NCBI RefSeq assembly: GCF_001570605.1
Contig: NZ_BBXG01000003.1
Coordinates: 1-64,000 of the forward strand
DNA: 64,000 bases
From: Herbidospora cretacea
Lineage (GTDB): Bacteria; Actinomycetota; Actinomycetes; Streptosporangiales; Streptosporangiaceae
Direction of reading: 5' to 3'
The first letter of the stretch is position 1. Each line of letters starts with the position of its first letter. Positions 28,640-37,591 of this stretch are shown in pieces. Position numbers and translations under genes: made by a program. The notes below the pieces were generated by a model. The model made no database searches. It was not told where the DNA came from and saw nothing but the letters and a program-made list of their open reading frames with translations.

Positions 28640-30202
28640 CTAGACGGGCGGCTCGTCGGGGATGTCGGCGATGTCGTCGAGCGCGGCGGCGAGCTCGTCG
28701 GGGTGGTCGCCGATGCGCTCGGCGATCTCGATCAGCACGTGGAGCACGTCGTGGCGGTCGTGGCCGAGGTCGATCAGGCGCTGCGCGGCCTCCCACATCT
28801 GGGGCGGGTCGCCGTCCCAGAGACGTTTGGCGATCTCCTCGTGCCAGGCCAGGTGCTCGGCGAAGTCGGGCCGGGACAGCTCGCCCGCGTGGTCCATCTC
28901 CAGCAGGATCCGCCGGTCGGCCTCGTCGGCCGGGTTGAGCCGGTCGAGCTCGACGTCGCCGTAGGTGCCCTGGAGGACCGGGAACACGAACGCCCGCCGC
29001 GCCAGCGCCGACAGGTCGCCGTCGGGCAGCAGCCGCTCCACCAACTCCCGGTCGAGCCCGAACGACGTCGGGTCGCGGTAGGCCACGCCGAACCGGCCGG
29101 TCGCCTCCCAGACCGCGTCGAGGGTGGCCCGGATCGCCTGGTCGGGCAGGCCGATGCGCTGCCCGGCGAACCTCACCCAGGCCGCCAGCACGTGGGGCAT
29201 GGCGTCCTGCTGCGCGGGGGTCAGCATGATCTTGCGGGGCAGCCAGTCGAGCAGGAACGTCTCACACTTGGCCGGGCTGACCCGGTGGGGCCGGCCGAAG
29301 TCGCGGTCGCAGCCGTAGTCGATGATGTGGTCGGCGCACCGCGAGGCCGCCGAGGGGTCGGACAGGTTCTCCGCCGCGTCGCTGGCCAGGAACTCGGCCG
29401 CGAGCATGGCCCGCCGCTCCCTCGTGTACGGAGCCTCGGAGTGGGCCGGGGCCGGCCGCTTTCGCCCGGGGGGCAGCGCCTTGATCCGCGACCGGGCGAA
29501 GGCGTGGTAGGCGGAGTAGCTGTCGCTGACGACCTTGGGCGCCTTGCGGTCGTAGGCCTCCTCGCGGGCCGCCTTCATGGCGAACTCCAGCAGCGCCCGC
29601 GCCTGCTGCGGCTCGATCTCCTCGAACCGCAGCATCGGGTTGCCCGCGGCCTCCAGACCGGCCTGCTCCAGCAGCTTGTCGACCTGGGTGGAGACCCAGG
29701 CGTCGCGGGCCATGCCGCGCATGTTGTAGTCGACGACGAGCACCAGCGCGTGGACGTCGTCGCCGTTGTAGGCGAACGTGCTGACCACCGTGTCCTGGTC
29801 GCCGTAGATGTCGCGGGAGACATAGCAGCCCTGCGGTTTGACCGCCCCGACCCGGTCGGCCCAGCCGGGGCGCGCGACGTCGGACTCCATGAGGGCCAGC
29901 GCGGCCCCCTCGGCCTTGGCGGCCTGCCGGGCGGTGCCGAGGTAGGCCACCGAGATGAGCAGCGTGAGCGCGGCGGGGGTGCCCGCCTTGGCGGCGTAGT
30001 CGACGAGGCCCTCACCGAGGATCTGCTCGACGTCGCCGCCGCGCAGCCGCTTCCCCCACCAGGCGCCCAGCATGTCGGACACCATGAGCTCGGCGTCCAG
30101 CGGGCTCCGGACCGCGAGCAGCTCGCGGGCCGCGAGAAGCATCTCCGCGAAGACGTCGTCCGGCGGATTCTCCCGGGGATCTCGTCTCCGTCTTCGACTC
30201 AC
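28640..30202 (-). CDS. Conserved actinobacterial protein of unknown function
   Basis: Predicted cytosolic protein (520 aa) without signal peptide or membrane helices and without a catalytic motif I can name. Features seen: a basic N-terminus (S-R-R-R-R-R-D-P-R), an early helix-rich region (F-A-E-M-L-L-A-A-R-E-L-L), a beta-rich stretch with V-S-T-F-A-Y-N-G-D-D-V-H-A-L-V-L-V-V-D-Y-N, a basic linker (P-P-G-R-K-R-P-A-P) and an acidic helical C-terminus (E-E-I-A-K-R-L-W-D-G). GTG 30202 is preferred because GAAGGTGG lies 5 bases upstream; the frame is open to 30238. Ten bases separate it from pxpA, suggesting one transcript, but a link to 5-oxoproline is only positional. Confidence 0.7.
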   Translation of the reverse strand: MSRRRRRDPRENPPDDVFAEMLLAARELLAVRSPLDAELMVSDMLGAWWGKRLRGGDVEQILGEGLVDYAAKAGTPAALTLLISVAYLGTARQAAKAEGAALALMESDVARPGWADRVGAVKPQGCYVSRDIYGDQDTVVSTFAYNGDDVHALVLVVDYNMRGMARDAWVSTQVDKLLEQAGLEAAGNPMLRFEEIEPQQARALLEFAMKAAREEAYDRKAPKVVSDSYSAYHAFARSRIKALPPGRKRPAPAHSEAPYTRERRAMLAAEFLASDAAENLSDPSAASRCADHIIDYGCDRDFGRPHRVSPAKCETFLLDWLPRKIMLTPAQQDAMPHVLAAWVRFAGQRIGLPDQAIRATLDAVWEATGRFGVAYRDPTSFGLDRELVERLLPDGDLSALARRAFVFPVLQGTYGDVELDRLNPADEADRRILLEMDHAGELSRPDFAEHLAWHEEIAKRLWDGDPPQMWEAAQRLIDLGHDRHDVLHVLIEIAERIGDHPDELAAALDDIADIPDEPPV

Positions 30203-30268
30203 TGTTCCACCTTCTCGCATTACGACGCCAAAAGGCACCGTAACGCGGCCCGGTGACTAGCCCGTTAT

Positions 30269-30523
30269 TTATCTCCTGCCGGGCGGAGCGGAGTTGACCA
30301 GGGCGAGAAGGTGTTCCCGTGCGATGCGCTCGATGCTCACGGGAGTGACGTCGACACCGAGGTGCTCCGTGCACGCCCAGACGTCGTCGACGCAGCGTTC
30401 GACGGTGACCAGGGGAACGGTGATGAATTCCTCGGTGAGCCGGGCGGTGACGGCCTCACGTGTTCCAGCGCGTGTTCCTGCGGCTGTGGAGCTCGTGGCG
30501 AGTGTAGGCATAGAGGTAGGCAT
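30269..30523 (-). CDS. Small helical protein, possible three-helix dimerization domain
   Basis: Short protein (84 aa if it starts at ATG 30523; ATG 30511 is an alternative). After a low-complexity Thr/Ala N-terminus, residues about 25-80 form a compact helical segment (E-A-V-T-A-R-L-T-E-E-F, T-V-E-R-C-V-D-D-V-W, I-E-R-I-A-R-E-H-L-L-A-L-V) resembling the three-helix-bundle dimerization domain of many small actinobacterial proteins. The resemblance is from pattern memory. It lies upstream of the 520-aa gene on the same strand, 66 bp away. Function unknown. Confidence 0.5.
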   Translation of the reverse strand: MPTSMPTLATSSTAAGTRAGTREAVTARLTEEFITVPLVTVERCVDDVWACTEHLGVDVTPVSIERIAREHLLALVNSAPPGRR

Positions 30524-30681
30524 CCTCGCTGAATGTGGGAATTCCGGTGCTCGGTGGGGCACCGGTTGTCGGGCGAAAGTGCCGTCTCTCATTCCATAAC
30601 TTTCCGCGCTGGTGTCAACCCTCCGCGTGGTTTTGTTACATGAGCCAAACACACCAGGGTGACGCGTGCGAAGCTGGAAAC

Positions 30682-31248
30682 ATGTACATCCGGCTAACAC
30701 AGCGTCCCGAGGCCGACGAGCTTCTCGGCCGCAGTGGCCTGGCGCTGCTCGTGGGCATGCTGCTCGATCAGCAGATCCCCATGGAGTGGGCCTTCCAGGG
30801 GCCGTACACGATCTCCGAGCGGCTGGGCCACGATCTCGACGCCCACGAGATCGCCGCGATGGACCCGGAAGCCTTCGCCGCGATACTTTCGGCGAAACCG
30901 GCCGTGCACCGTTATCCGGGCTCCATGGCCGGGCGGATCAGGCAACTGGCGGCCCATCTGGCAGACCACTACGATGGCGACGCCAAGCGGGTCTGGGCCG
31001 ACGCGGGCAGCGGAGCCGAGTTGCTGCGCCGCCTCACGGACCTTCCCGGGTTCGGCAAGCAGAAGGCGCAGATCTTCCTGGCGCTGCTGGGCAAACAGCT
31101 CGGCGTGCAGCCGCCGGGCTGGCGCGAGGCCGCGGGGGCTTACGGCGAGGAGGGGTCGTTCCGGTCGGTCGCCGACGTGGTCGACGCCGGCAGCCTCGCC
31201 AAAGTGCGGGCGACCAAGCAGGAAGCGAAGAGGGCCGCCAAAAAGTAA
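30682..31248 (+). CDS. HhH-GPD family base-excision-type DNA repair protein
   Basis: Small DNA-glycosylase-superfamily protein (188 aa). It has L-L-D-Q-Q-I-P-M-E-W-A-F, the helix that in DNA-3-methyladenine glycosylase/EndoIII relatives lines the base pocket, and a helix-hairpin-helix L-T-D-L-P-G-F-G-K-Q-K-A-Q-I-F near residue 120. There is no C-terminal iron-sulphur cluster, and it ends in a basic tail (R-A-T-K-Q-E-A-K-R-A-A-K-K) suited to DNA contact. The ATG 30682 is preferred; an in-frame ATG at 30640 would add 14 residues. Single gene with short flanks. The substrate lesion is unknown. Confidence 0.82.
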   Translation: MYIRLTQRPEADELLGRSGLALLVGMLLDQQIPMEWAFQGPYTISERLGHDLDAHEIAAMDPEAFAAILSAKPAVHRYPGSMAGRIRQLAAHLADHYDGDAKRVWADAGSGAELLRRLTDLPGFGKQKAQIFLALLGKQLGVQPPGWREAAGAYGEEGSFRSVADVVDAGSLAKVRATKQEAKRAAKK

Positions 31249-31425
31249 GTCTTATCTTGCTGCGCGAGGTGGCGCTTTTTTGACAGGATGCGTTGACCGC
31301 ATGCCGGGCGGGGCTTCCGTCCATGCGTGCCCATCGCCGATGATGTAGGGCAGAACTGCGCTACTCAATACAGTTATGGAGATGTGCCTCGTGGGAGACC
31401 CTGGCACGCGACGGAGGTGCCGACC

Positions 31426-33519
31426 ATGAGCGCCGAAACCTCCGTGCCCCGTCCCCGGGAGTCGGGTTTGGACATCTCAGACTCTGCCCTGTTCAAGGGC
31501 CTCATGGCGGAGGCTCCCTACGCCTTCGCGTTCTTTGACGTCTCTGGCCGTTTTGTCCGTGTCAACTCGACCTTTACCGAGCTGACCGGGATGCCTGTCG
31601 ACCGGCATATCGACCGCTTCCCCGCCGACATCCTGTCGGCCGACCTGGCCAACGTGATCGACTCCGCCCTGCGCAGGATCGGCGACGACCGTCTTCCCGT
31701 CACCGACCAGCGGCTTCGCACCCGCGCCGAGAACGGCGACACCCGCCACTGGACCATCTCGTTCTTCCCGCTCCACGACGACGAGGGCGCCGCGATCGGC
31801 ACCTCCCTGTTCGGCGTCGACCTCACCGAACGCCAGAACACCGAAGACGACCTGCGCCGCAGCGAGGAGCGCTACCGCTCGCTCGTCCAGTCGCAGCAGC
31901 AGCTCGTCTGGATCACCTCGCCCAGCGGCGCGGTCATGGAGGACGCGCCCGAATGGCGCGCCATCACCGGCCAGGGGCTGGAGGAGTACCTCGCCCACGG
32001 CTGGCTCGACGCCGTCCACCCCGACGACCGCGCCGCCGCCGAGGAGGCCTGGCGCGAGGCACTGCGCGGCCGGACCATGTTCGAGTGGTCCTACCGCGTT
32101 CGCACCCGCGCCAGCGGCTACCGCGACTTCGAGGTCCGGGCCGTCCCGATCATCCGCCACGGCCGCGTGATCGAGTGGGTGGGCGCCAACTCCGACGTCA
32201 CCGCCCAGCGTGAGGCCGAGGAGATGCGCGGCCGTCTCACCGACCAGCTCGGCGCCGCCGCCCTGCGCACCGCCCGCCTCCAGGGCGCGACCGCGATCCT
32301 GGCCGAGGCCCTCACGGTCGAGCAGGTCGTCCAGGTCATCATCGACGTCGGCCGCACCGCCCTGGCCGCCGACCACTCCGCCGTCGCGCTGCTCGACCCC
32401 GACCGCGGCACCCTCAAGGTGATCAACTCCGGCGCGATCCCCGACGCCGGCGGCGCGCCCGGCGAGGACATCTCCCTGTCGCGCTCCAGCGTCATGACCA
32501 TGGCCGTGAACAGCCGCCGCCCGGTCTTCGCCGAGTCGCCCGAGAGCCTGCGCGCCCAGCTCGCCGACGCGGGCGGCGAGACCGACCAGATCAACGGCTT
32601 CCTCGCCCACACCCAGGAGCGGGCCTGGGTGGGCCTCCCGCTGCTCGCCGCCGGGCGGGCGCTGGGAGCGCTCCGGTTCTCCTTCACCCGCCCCCAGAAG
32701 ATCTCCCAGGAAGACGGGGTGTTCCTGGAGGCCCTGGCCGGTCAGTGCGCGCTGGCCGTCGAGCGGGCCACCCTGTTCGAGCGCGAGCACCGCACCGCCG
32801 AAACGCTCCAGCGCAGCCTGCTCCCCGAGCGGCTGCCGGTCGTCCGCGGCCTCGTGCTGGCCCAGCGCTTCCGCTCGGGCTCGCGCCACGTCCAGGTCGG
32901 CGGCGACTGGTACGACGCCTTCGTCCTCCAGGACGGCCGCGTGGCCGCCGTGGTGGGCGACGTCATGGGCAAGGGCGTCAAGGCCGCCGCCGGGATGGGC
33001 CGCATCCGCAACGCGATGCGCGCCCTCGCGCTGACCAACCCGCCGCCCGCGGCCGTGCTCACCGGCCTCGACCGCGTCTTCGAGGCGACCGAGGAGGAAG
33101 AGCAGGTCACGACGCTGGCCTACATGGTCGTCGAGCCCACCACCGGCGAGGGCACCCTCGCGCTGGCCGGTCACCCGCCGCCCCTGCTGGTCTCCCCGCA
33201 GGGCACCGCCATCCTCCAGGAGTGCGAGCCCGGCACCCCGCTCGGCTGGGCCACCAGCCGCAAGCAGTTCCGTTTCTCTGTGCCGCCCGGCCACACGGCG
33301 GTGCTCTACTCCGACGGTCTCGTCGAAAACCGCAAGCGGGGCCTGGACGCCGGCCTGCGGGAGCTCTCCGCCGTCGTCGCGGAGGCGCCTGAGGAGATCT
33401 TGACAAGTCCCCATATGTTGCTTGATTTCCTGGTGGACCGGATGTTGTCCGGGTATGAACAGGATGATGACGTCACGGTGCTTGCGGTCCATGTCCCCGC
33501 TGCCACGAAGAGTGACTGA
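31426..33519 (+). CDS. PAS-PAS-GAF-SpoIIE (PP2C) serine phosphatase
   Basis: Signalling phosphatase (697 aa) of the RsbU/RsbP type that would dephosphorylate a phospho anti-anti-sigma protein and so free an alternative sigma factor. Domain order: PAS (about 20-140; A-P-Y-A-F-A-F-F-D-V-S-G-R-F), PAS (about 150-270; S-E-E-R-Y-R-S-L-V and a P-D-D-R turn), GAF (about 290-440), SpoIIE phosphatase (about 455-690). The phosphatase keeps metal-binding residues in V-G-G-D-W-Y-D-A, G-D-V-M-G-K-G and Y-S-D-G-L-V-E, then E-Q-D-D-D-V-T-V-L-A near the end. ATG 31426 has GGAGG 8 bases upstream. No anti-sigma or STAS gene is adjacent. Soluble, so its PAS/GAF inputs are likely intracellular small molecules or redox. 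Confidence 0.93.
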   Translation: MSAETSVPRPRESGLDISDSALFKGLMAEAPYAFAFFDVSGRFVRVNSTFTELTGMPVDRHIDRFPADILSADLANVIDSALRRIGDDRLPVTDQRLRTRAENGDTRHWTISFFPLHDDEGAAIGTSLFGVDLTERQNTEDDLRRSEERYRSLVQSQQQLVWITSPSGAVMEDAPEWRAITGQGLEEYLAHGWLDAVHPDDRAAAEEAWREALRGRTMFEWSYRVRTRASGYRDFEVRAVPIIRHGRVIEWVGANSDVTAQREAEEMRGRLTDQLGAAALRTARLQGATAILAEALTVEQVVQVIIDVGRTALAADHSAVALLDPDRGTLKVINSGAIPDAGGAPGEDISLSRSSVMTMAVNSRRPVFAESPESLRAQLADAGGETDQINGFLAHTQERAWVGLPLLAAGRALGALRFSFTRPQKISQEDGVFLEALAGQCALAVERATLFEREHRTAETLQRSLLPERLPVVRGLVLAQRFRSGSRHVQVGGDWYDAFVLQDGRVAAVVGDVMGKGVKAAAGMGRIRNAMRALALTNPPPAAVLTGLDRVFEATEEEEQVTTLAYMVVEPTTGEGTLALAGHPPPLLVSPQGTAILQECEPGTPLGWATSRKQFRFSVPPGHTAVLYSDGLVENRKRGLDAGLRELSAVVAEAPEEILTSPHMLLDFLVDRMLSGYEQDDDVTVLAVHVPAATKSD

Positions 33520-33737
33520 ATGAATCAGTCATAACGGTTGCTTTCGGGTATCGGTGACTGGCTTCCGTACGCACCAGTCCTTCGGTCGGCCTAGGGTGGA
33601 GGGCAACCGGCCGGAGGCGGCCGTACGGGGTTTGGCGGCGTGTCAGAATGGCATGTCGCCCACCGCGCGGCCTCGCCATCGGAGAAGAAGCAACCACCTG
33701 GGTCCATTCTCGCCATGCGTTCGTTCGAGAGGTGTTC

Positions 33738-35405
33738 GTGTCGCCTGCAAGTTCGACTCGCTCGAAGCCGTCGGAGCTGAACGAGCCAGTGATTCAGCAG
33801 CTCCTCGAGCGTGGGCGCTCGCAGGGTTTCCTCGAAGCCGAGGATGTCCGCCGGGCCGTCGAGGAAGCGGACATCCCGGTGCCGCAAGTCGCCGGAATCC
33901 TGCGCAGCCTCAGCAAAGAGGGCATCATCGTGAGGCTCACCGCCGAGGACTCCGCGGGGCCCAAGAAAGCCAAGCCCCCCGCGAAGACCCGTGCCAAGGC
34001 CGCGCCCGTCAAGAAGACGTCCACCAAGGCCGCCGCCGCCAAGGAGTCGCAGCCCGAGACCGTCACCGCCGTGGTGACCGATCCGGCGCCCGCTCCGGCC
34101 GCGAAGAAGCCGGCCGCGAAGAAGGCCGCCCCGGCCGCGAAGCCCACCGCGGCCGCGAAGAAGACCGCCCCCGGCGCCAAGGGCGCTGACGCGCCGACCA
34201 CGGGTCCCGCCGTCCCCGGCGCCAAGGCCGACGCGAAGCCCAAGTCGGCCGACCCGTCCGGTGAAGACGACGACGACATCGAAGACGTCGACATCGAAGA
34301 CTTCGACATCGAGGACATCGAAGAGGTCGAGGTCGAGGTCGAGAGCGAAGAGGCCGAGACCGAGGGCGACTCCGAAGAGGAGACGACCGACGAGCCCAAG
34401 GGCGCCGAGGTCGTGGCCAAGGTCGAAGAAGAGGTCCTGATCCTCACCGACGACGACGACGACGCCCCCGTGGCGCAGGTCGCCGCCGCCGGCGCCACCG
34501 CCGACCCGGTGAAGGACTACCTGAAGCAGATCGGCAAGGTCCCGCTGCTCAACGCCGAGCAGGAGGTCGAGCTCGCCAAGCGCATCGAGGCCGGCCTGTT
34601 CGCCGAGGAGCAGCTGGGCACCGACGGTGACCAGCTCCCGGTCGACGTCCGCGCCGAGCTCGAGTGGATCGCCGAAGACGGCCGCCGGGCCAAGAACCAC
34701 CTGCTGGAGGCCAACCTCCGCCTCGTGGTCTCGCTGGCCAAGCGCTACACCGGCCGCGGCATGCTGTTCCTGGACCTGATCCAGGAGGGCAACCTCGGTC
34801 TCATCCGCGCCGTCGAGAAGTTCGACTACACCAAGGGCTACAAGTTCTCGACCTACGCCACGTGGTGGATCCGGCAGGCGATCACCCGGGCCATGGCCGA
34901 CCAGGCGCGGACCATCCGCATCCCGGTCCACATGGTCGAAGTGATCAACAAGCTGGCCCGCGTGCAGCGGCAGATGCTCCAGGACCTGGGCCGCGAGCCC
35001 ACCCCGGAGGAGCTGGCCCGCGAGCTCGACATGACCCCCGAGAAGGTCATCGAGGTCCAGAAGTACGGCCGCGAGCCGATCTCGCTCCACACCCCCCTCG
35101 GCGAGGAGGGCGACAGCGAGTTCGGTGACCTGATCGAAGACTCCGAGGCCATCGTCCCGGCCGACGCCGTCAGCTTCACGCTGCTCCAGGAGCAGCTCCA
35201 CAGCGTTCTGGACACCCTGTCCGAGCGCGAGGCGGGCGTCGTCTCGATGCGGTTCGGTCTCACCGACGGTCAGCCGAAGACCCTCGACGAGATCGGCAAG
35301 GTCTACGGCGTGACGCGCGAGCGCATCCGCCAGATCGAGTCGAAGACCATGTCGAAGCTGCGTCACCCGTCGCGTTCGCAGGTTCTGCGCGACTACCTCG
35401 ACTAA
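33738..35405 (+). CDS. rpoD: Principal RNA polymerase sigma factor, RpoD/HrdB/SigA type
   Basis: Primary sigma factor (555 aa). N-terminal region 1.1 (residues about 5-70), an Ala/Lys-rich linker (about 75-170), then a strongly acidic linker (about 174-245, with runs of D and E), region 1.2 ([11 protein letters not shown]), region 2 ([27 protein letters not shown]), region 3, and region 4 with [12 protein letters not shown] recognising -35 boxes. GTG 33738 is chosen: GAGAGG lies 5 bases upstream and the protein then starts like other actinobacterial HrdB proteins; GTG 33732 and an upstream ATG 33648 are in frame. A strong terminator follows. In many actinomycetes this gene neighbours a DUF7455 gene and parE, as here. 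Confidence 0.97.
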   Translation: MSPASSTRSKPSELNEPVIQQLLERGRSQGFLEAEDVRRAVEEADIPVPQVAGILRSLSKEGIIVRLTAEDSAGPKKAKPPAKTRAKAAPVKKTSTKAAAAKESQPETVTAVVTDPAPAPAAKKPAAKKAAPAAKPTAAAKKTAPGAKGADAPTTGPAVPGAKADAKPKSADPSGEDDDDIEDVDIEDFDIEDIEEVEVEVESEEAETEGDSEEETTDEPKGAEVVAKVEEEVLILTDDDDDAPVAQVAAAGATADPVKDYLKQIGKVPLLNAEQEVELAKRIEAGLFAEEQLGTDGDQLPVDVRAELEWIAEDGRRAKNHLLEANLRLVVSLAKRYTGRGMLFLDLIQEGNLGLIRAVEKFDYTKGYKFSTYATWWIRQAITRAMADQARTIRIPVHMVEVINKLARVQRQMLQDLGREPTPEELARELDMTPEKVIEVQKYGREPISLHTPLGEEGDSEFGDLIEDSEAIVPADAVSFTLLQEQLHSVLDTLSEREAGVVSMRFGLTDGQPKTLDEIGKVYGVTRERIRQIESKTMSKLRHPSRSQVLRDYLD

Positions 35406-35422
35406 GGGATATCCGTAAACGA

Positions 35423-35458
35423 GACTCGGCGCGCAATATTGCGTGCCGAGTCCGTTTT
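35423..35458 (+). terminator. Rho-independent terminator of the principal sigma gene
   Basis: A 15-bp stem (arms 35423-35437 and 35438-35452, one G-U pair, hairpin tip in the central AATATT) is followed by CGTTTTAC. It begins 17 bases after the stop. The hairpin is exceptionally long and stable, and is the best terminator in the window. Confidence 0.9.
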
Positions 35459-35530
35459 ACGTTGGGGTTTTACTCGGGCGTAACACGAAAGTAGCGCCTG
35501 TCCCATCGGTGGCTTCTATGCTGCCGCCCC

Positions 35531-36508
35531 ATGGGAGTAATCGAAGTGGATCGAGCACGTGCTCGGGGGCCACGAGTGATCCCGGACCGCCCATGGGCGG
35601 ACATCATGCTGGACGACGCGGTTCTGGCCGTTCAGCGCCGTAATCTCGAGGCGGCCGCCCCTCTGCTGGCCGCCACCAGGGGCGATCCGGAAGTGCGGGC
35701 TCTGCGGATCGAAGCCCTCTCGCGCGCGGCCATGGGGATGAGCCGCGGCATCGAAAGCCTGATCGCCCGGGATCAGGCCAATCCTGATCTCTGGCTGTGG
35801 CTGGGCCGCACCAGGATCGAGGAGGCCTGGGACATCAAGCCCGAGGTGAAGGCGCGGGCCGTCCAGGCCCAGCGGCTGGAGGCTTACCACGCGGCCATGG
35901 AGAGCGCCCGGCAGCCTCTGGTCACGGCGGCCGGCTTGATGCCCGCCGACCCCGTTCCGTGGGAGTCGATGCTCTGGCTGGCTCTCGGTCTCGAACGGCC
36001 CCGGGTCGACAAGGATTCGGTCTGGTACGAATGCGCCCGGCGCTGGCCGACCCTCTATTCGGCCAATGTGGCCCGATTAATCACTCTTTCTCCCGGTTGG
36101 GGAGGAACCGCGACCGAAATGCTGGAATTCGCCCGCACGGTCGCCTCCCACGCCCCTGAGGGAAGCCCTCTTCCTGCACTCGTCCCGCTGGCCCACTTCG
36201 AGGTCGCCGCCGCGCAGCGCACTCCCATGTCCCGCGGGGCCTGGTTCGGTTTCGACGCGCAGCGGGAGATCGTCGCCGCGGCGGGCCAGTGGTCGCAGCG
36301 CCGCATCGGCCCCGCCCATCCCCGCTCCATAGAGGGCCACAACGCCTTCGGAGCGGCCTTCTACCTGTCCGACCTGCGACGTCCGGCGAGGGGACATCTG
36401 ACGCGGACAGGTGGCCGGTTCAGCCGGTTGCCGTGGTCCCACCTCGGCGGAGAGCCGGAGAACCAGTTCCAGCGGGCCTGCGGCAAACTCAACGTCATCA
36501 CGAACTGA
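35531..36508 (+). CDS. TPR-like helical protein of unknown function
   Basis: Cytosolic protein (325 aa) with no signal, membrane helix or catalytic motif. The first 200 residues look like paired amphipathic helices with W/L spacing (R-R-N-L-E-A-A-A-P-L-L-A, W-L-W-L-G-R-T-R-I-E-E-A-W, L-E-A-Y-H-A-A-M-E-S-A-R-Q) of TPR or DUF4034-like proteins. The C-terminus has N-A-F-G-A-A-F-Y-L-S-D. ATG 35531; shorter starts are possible. The 3' end overlaps the oppositely oriented yaaA-like gene by 11 bases, so their transcripts overlap at the ends. No named family recognised. Confidence 0.65.
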   Translation: MGVIEVDRARARGPRVIPDRPWADIMLDDAVLAVQRRNLEAAAPLLAATRGDPEVRALRIEALSRAAMGMSRGIESLIARDQANPDLWLWLGRTRIEEAWDIKPEVKARAVQAQRLEAYHAAMESARQPLVTAAGLMPADPVPWESMLWLALGLERPRVDKDSVWYECARRWPTLYSANVARLITLSPGWGGTATEMLEFARTVASHAPEGSPLPALVPLAHFEVAAAQRTPMSRGAWFGFDAQREIVAAAGQWSQRRIGPAHPRSIEGHNAFGAAFYLSDLRRPARGHLTRTGGRFSRLPWSHLGGEPENQFQRACGKLNVITN

Positions 36509-37229
36509 GCACCACGTCGAGCCTGCCCGGGTGGAGCTCGACGGCGTGACCCAGCCTGGTCAGCAGGTGGGCGAGCTCCCCGGCGTCCTTCGCCGTGGCG
36601 GGGCTCTCCACCAGCGACCGGGCGATCAGCCCCCGGGTGTGCTTGGCCATGTGGCTGACGACGGTCCGGTCCTTGGTGAGCACCCTGACCGCGACCGTCT
36701 CCCTCCTGGGCTTCCAGGCCGCCGCGTAGGTGGCCGACCTCAGGTCGACCACGAGCCCACCGGCCTGGTCGAGGAGCGGGCCCAGGCTCGGCTTCCAGAA
36801 CGCGGCCAGCCCGCCGACCGGCGGAAGCCGCACCCCCATCGACAGCCGGTAGGGCGGAACCCGGTCGCCCAGCCTCAGCGCGCCCCAGAGGCCCGAGAAG
36901 ACGACGACCCTCTTCGTGGCGCGCGCCTTGGCCTTGGCGTCGAGCGTGGCGAGGCTGAGGGCGTCGTAGAGCACCCCCGTGTAGAGCTCGGAGACCTTGA
37001 CGGTCCGGGCGGTGCGCAGCCCCCGGTTGCGGCTGATCTCCCCAGCGAGCCCCGGAGGCAGGCCGAGGACCTGGTGGGCCTGCTCGGGGCTGTGACAGAG
37101 CTCGACGAGCGCGTCGAGGACCTTCTCGCGGGGCGAGGTGAGCTCGGGGAAGCTCAGGGACTCCAGATCGACGGGACGACCCCGGCCCGAGGCCGCCTTG
37201 CCCTCGGAGGGCGGCAGGAGGATCAGCAC
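36498..37229 (-). CDS. yaaA: YaaA/DUF328 family peroxide stress protein
   Basis: Family member of normal length (243 aa). Characteristic residues are M-L-I-L-L-P-P-S-E-G-K at the N-terminus, Y-T-G-V-L-Y-D-A-L near 82, F-S-G-L-W-G-A-L-R-L near 114, D-R-V-P-P-Y-R-L-S-M and W-K-P near 144. In E. coli YaaA lowers free intracellular iron during hydrogen peroxide stress and the fold binds DNA; that this holds in actinomycetes is inference. It overlaps the 3' end of the convergent helical-repeat gene by 11 bp. No OxyR-type box is recognisable upstream. Confidence 0.88.
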   Translation of the reverse strand: MLILLPPSEGKAASGRGRPVDLESLSFPELTSPREKVLDALVELCHSPEQAHQVLGLPPGLAGEISRNRGLRTARTVKVSELYTGVLYDALSLATLDAKAKARATKRVVVFSGLWGALRLGDRVPPYRLSMGVRLPPVGGLAAFWKPSLGPLLDQAGGLVVDLRSATYAAAWKPRRETVAVRVLTKDRTVVSHMAKHTRGLIARSLVESPATAKDAGELAHLLTRLGHAVELHPGRLDVVLSS

Positions 37230-37512
37230 CTCCCCAGCCTAGGGCGAAACCCCAGGCCAACAGCACGCCGTCACCGGGGCCACAGGAGCACACGGCCAGC
37301 GTAGGTTCCAGTCCGTTGCGGATCGGCGGCGCGGGCCTGATTCCACATCAGGGACAATCTGCGGCCGTCGGGGAGGTTGGTCGGCGGCGTTCGCGGACGT
37401 TTCAGGTCAGCGGCGGGTCTATGGCTGAGCTGACGGCGTTGCGGGGCGGGGCAGGAGCGGGTGGTTGGCGCTGGTTGCGGGCGGCGCGGGGGCGGTGGTC
37501 AGGGCCGGGGTG
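37230..37512. other. Non-coding stretch, nothing recognised
   Basis: Between the yaaA-like start and the third copy of the recurrent motif. Short open frames exist but encode Arg/Gly-rich sequence typical of non-coding high-G+C DNA, and none has a ribosome site. No tRNA or hairpin with a T-run found. Confidence 0.5.
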
Positions 37513-37533
37513 GGCGGAGCCGTAACGGAGAAA
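37513..37533 (+). repeat. Copy 3 of the recurrent intergenic motif
   Basis: Bases 37513-37529 are identical to 12588-12604, and 37517-37533 are identical to the minus strand of 944-960. This copy abuts the hairpin that follows the DUF7455 gene, so it could be part of an extended terminator or a promoter reading antisense into that gene. Confidence 0.5.
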
Positions 37534-37537
37534 TGAG

Positions 37538-37572
37538 AACGGCGTGATCAGGGGATGCCTGATCACGCCGTT
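37538..37572 (-). terminator. Terminator hairpin downstream of the DUF7455 gene
   Basis: Perfect 15-bp inverted repeat (arms 37538-37552 and 37558-37572, 5-base loop) placed 20 bases past the stop. On the minus strand it is followed by CTCATTTCTCC, a moderately T-rich tract. Confidence 0.75.
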
Positions 37573-37591
37573 GTCGGTGTCGGTGGCCGGA

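Noticed and set aside
31262-31281. Terminator after the HhH-GPD gene (GCGC-N6-GCGC then six T)
   Set aside because: Four-base self-complementary stem is too weak to call, despite the T-run; noted only.
33513-33531. Inverted repeat TGACTGA-N5-TCAGTCA at the end of the phosphatase gene
   Set aside because: Perfect but A+T-containing 7-bp arms including the stop codon and no T-run; could be chance or a weak terminator.
33520-33737. Promoter of the principal sigma gene
   Set aside because: No -35/-10 pair with acceptable spacing could be identified in this stretch, so none is called.
37316-37525. Small plus-strand open frame (69 codons) upstream of the DUF7455 hairpin
   Set aside because: No ribosome site, Gly/Trp/Arg-rich composition and no similarity to any family I know.
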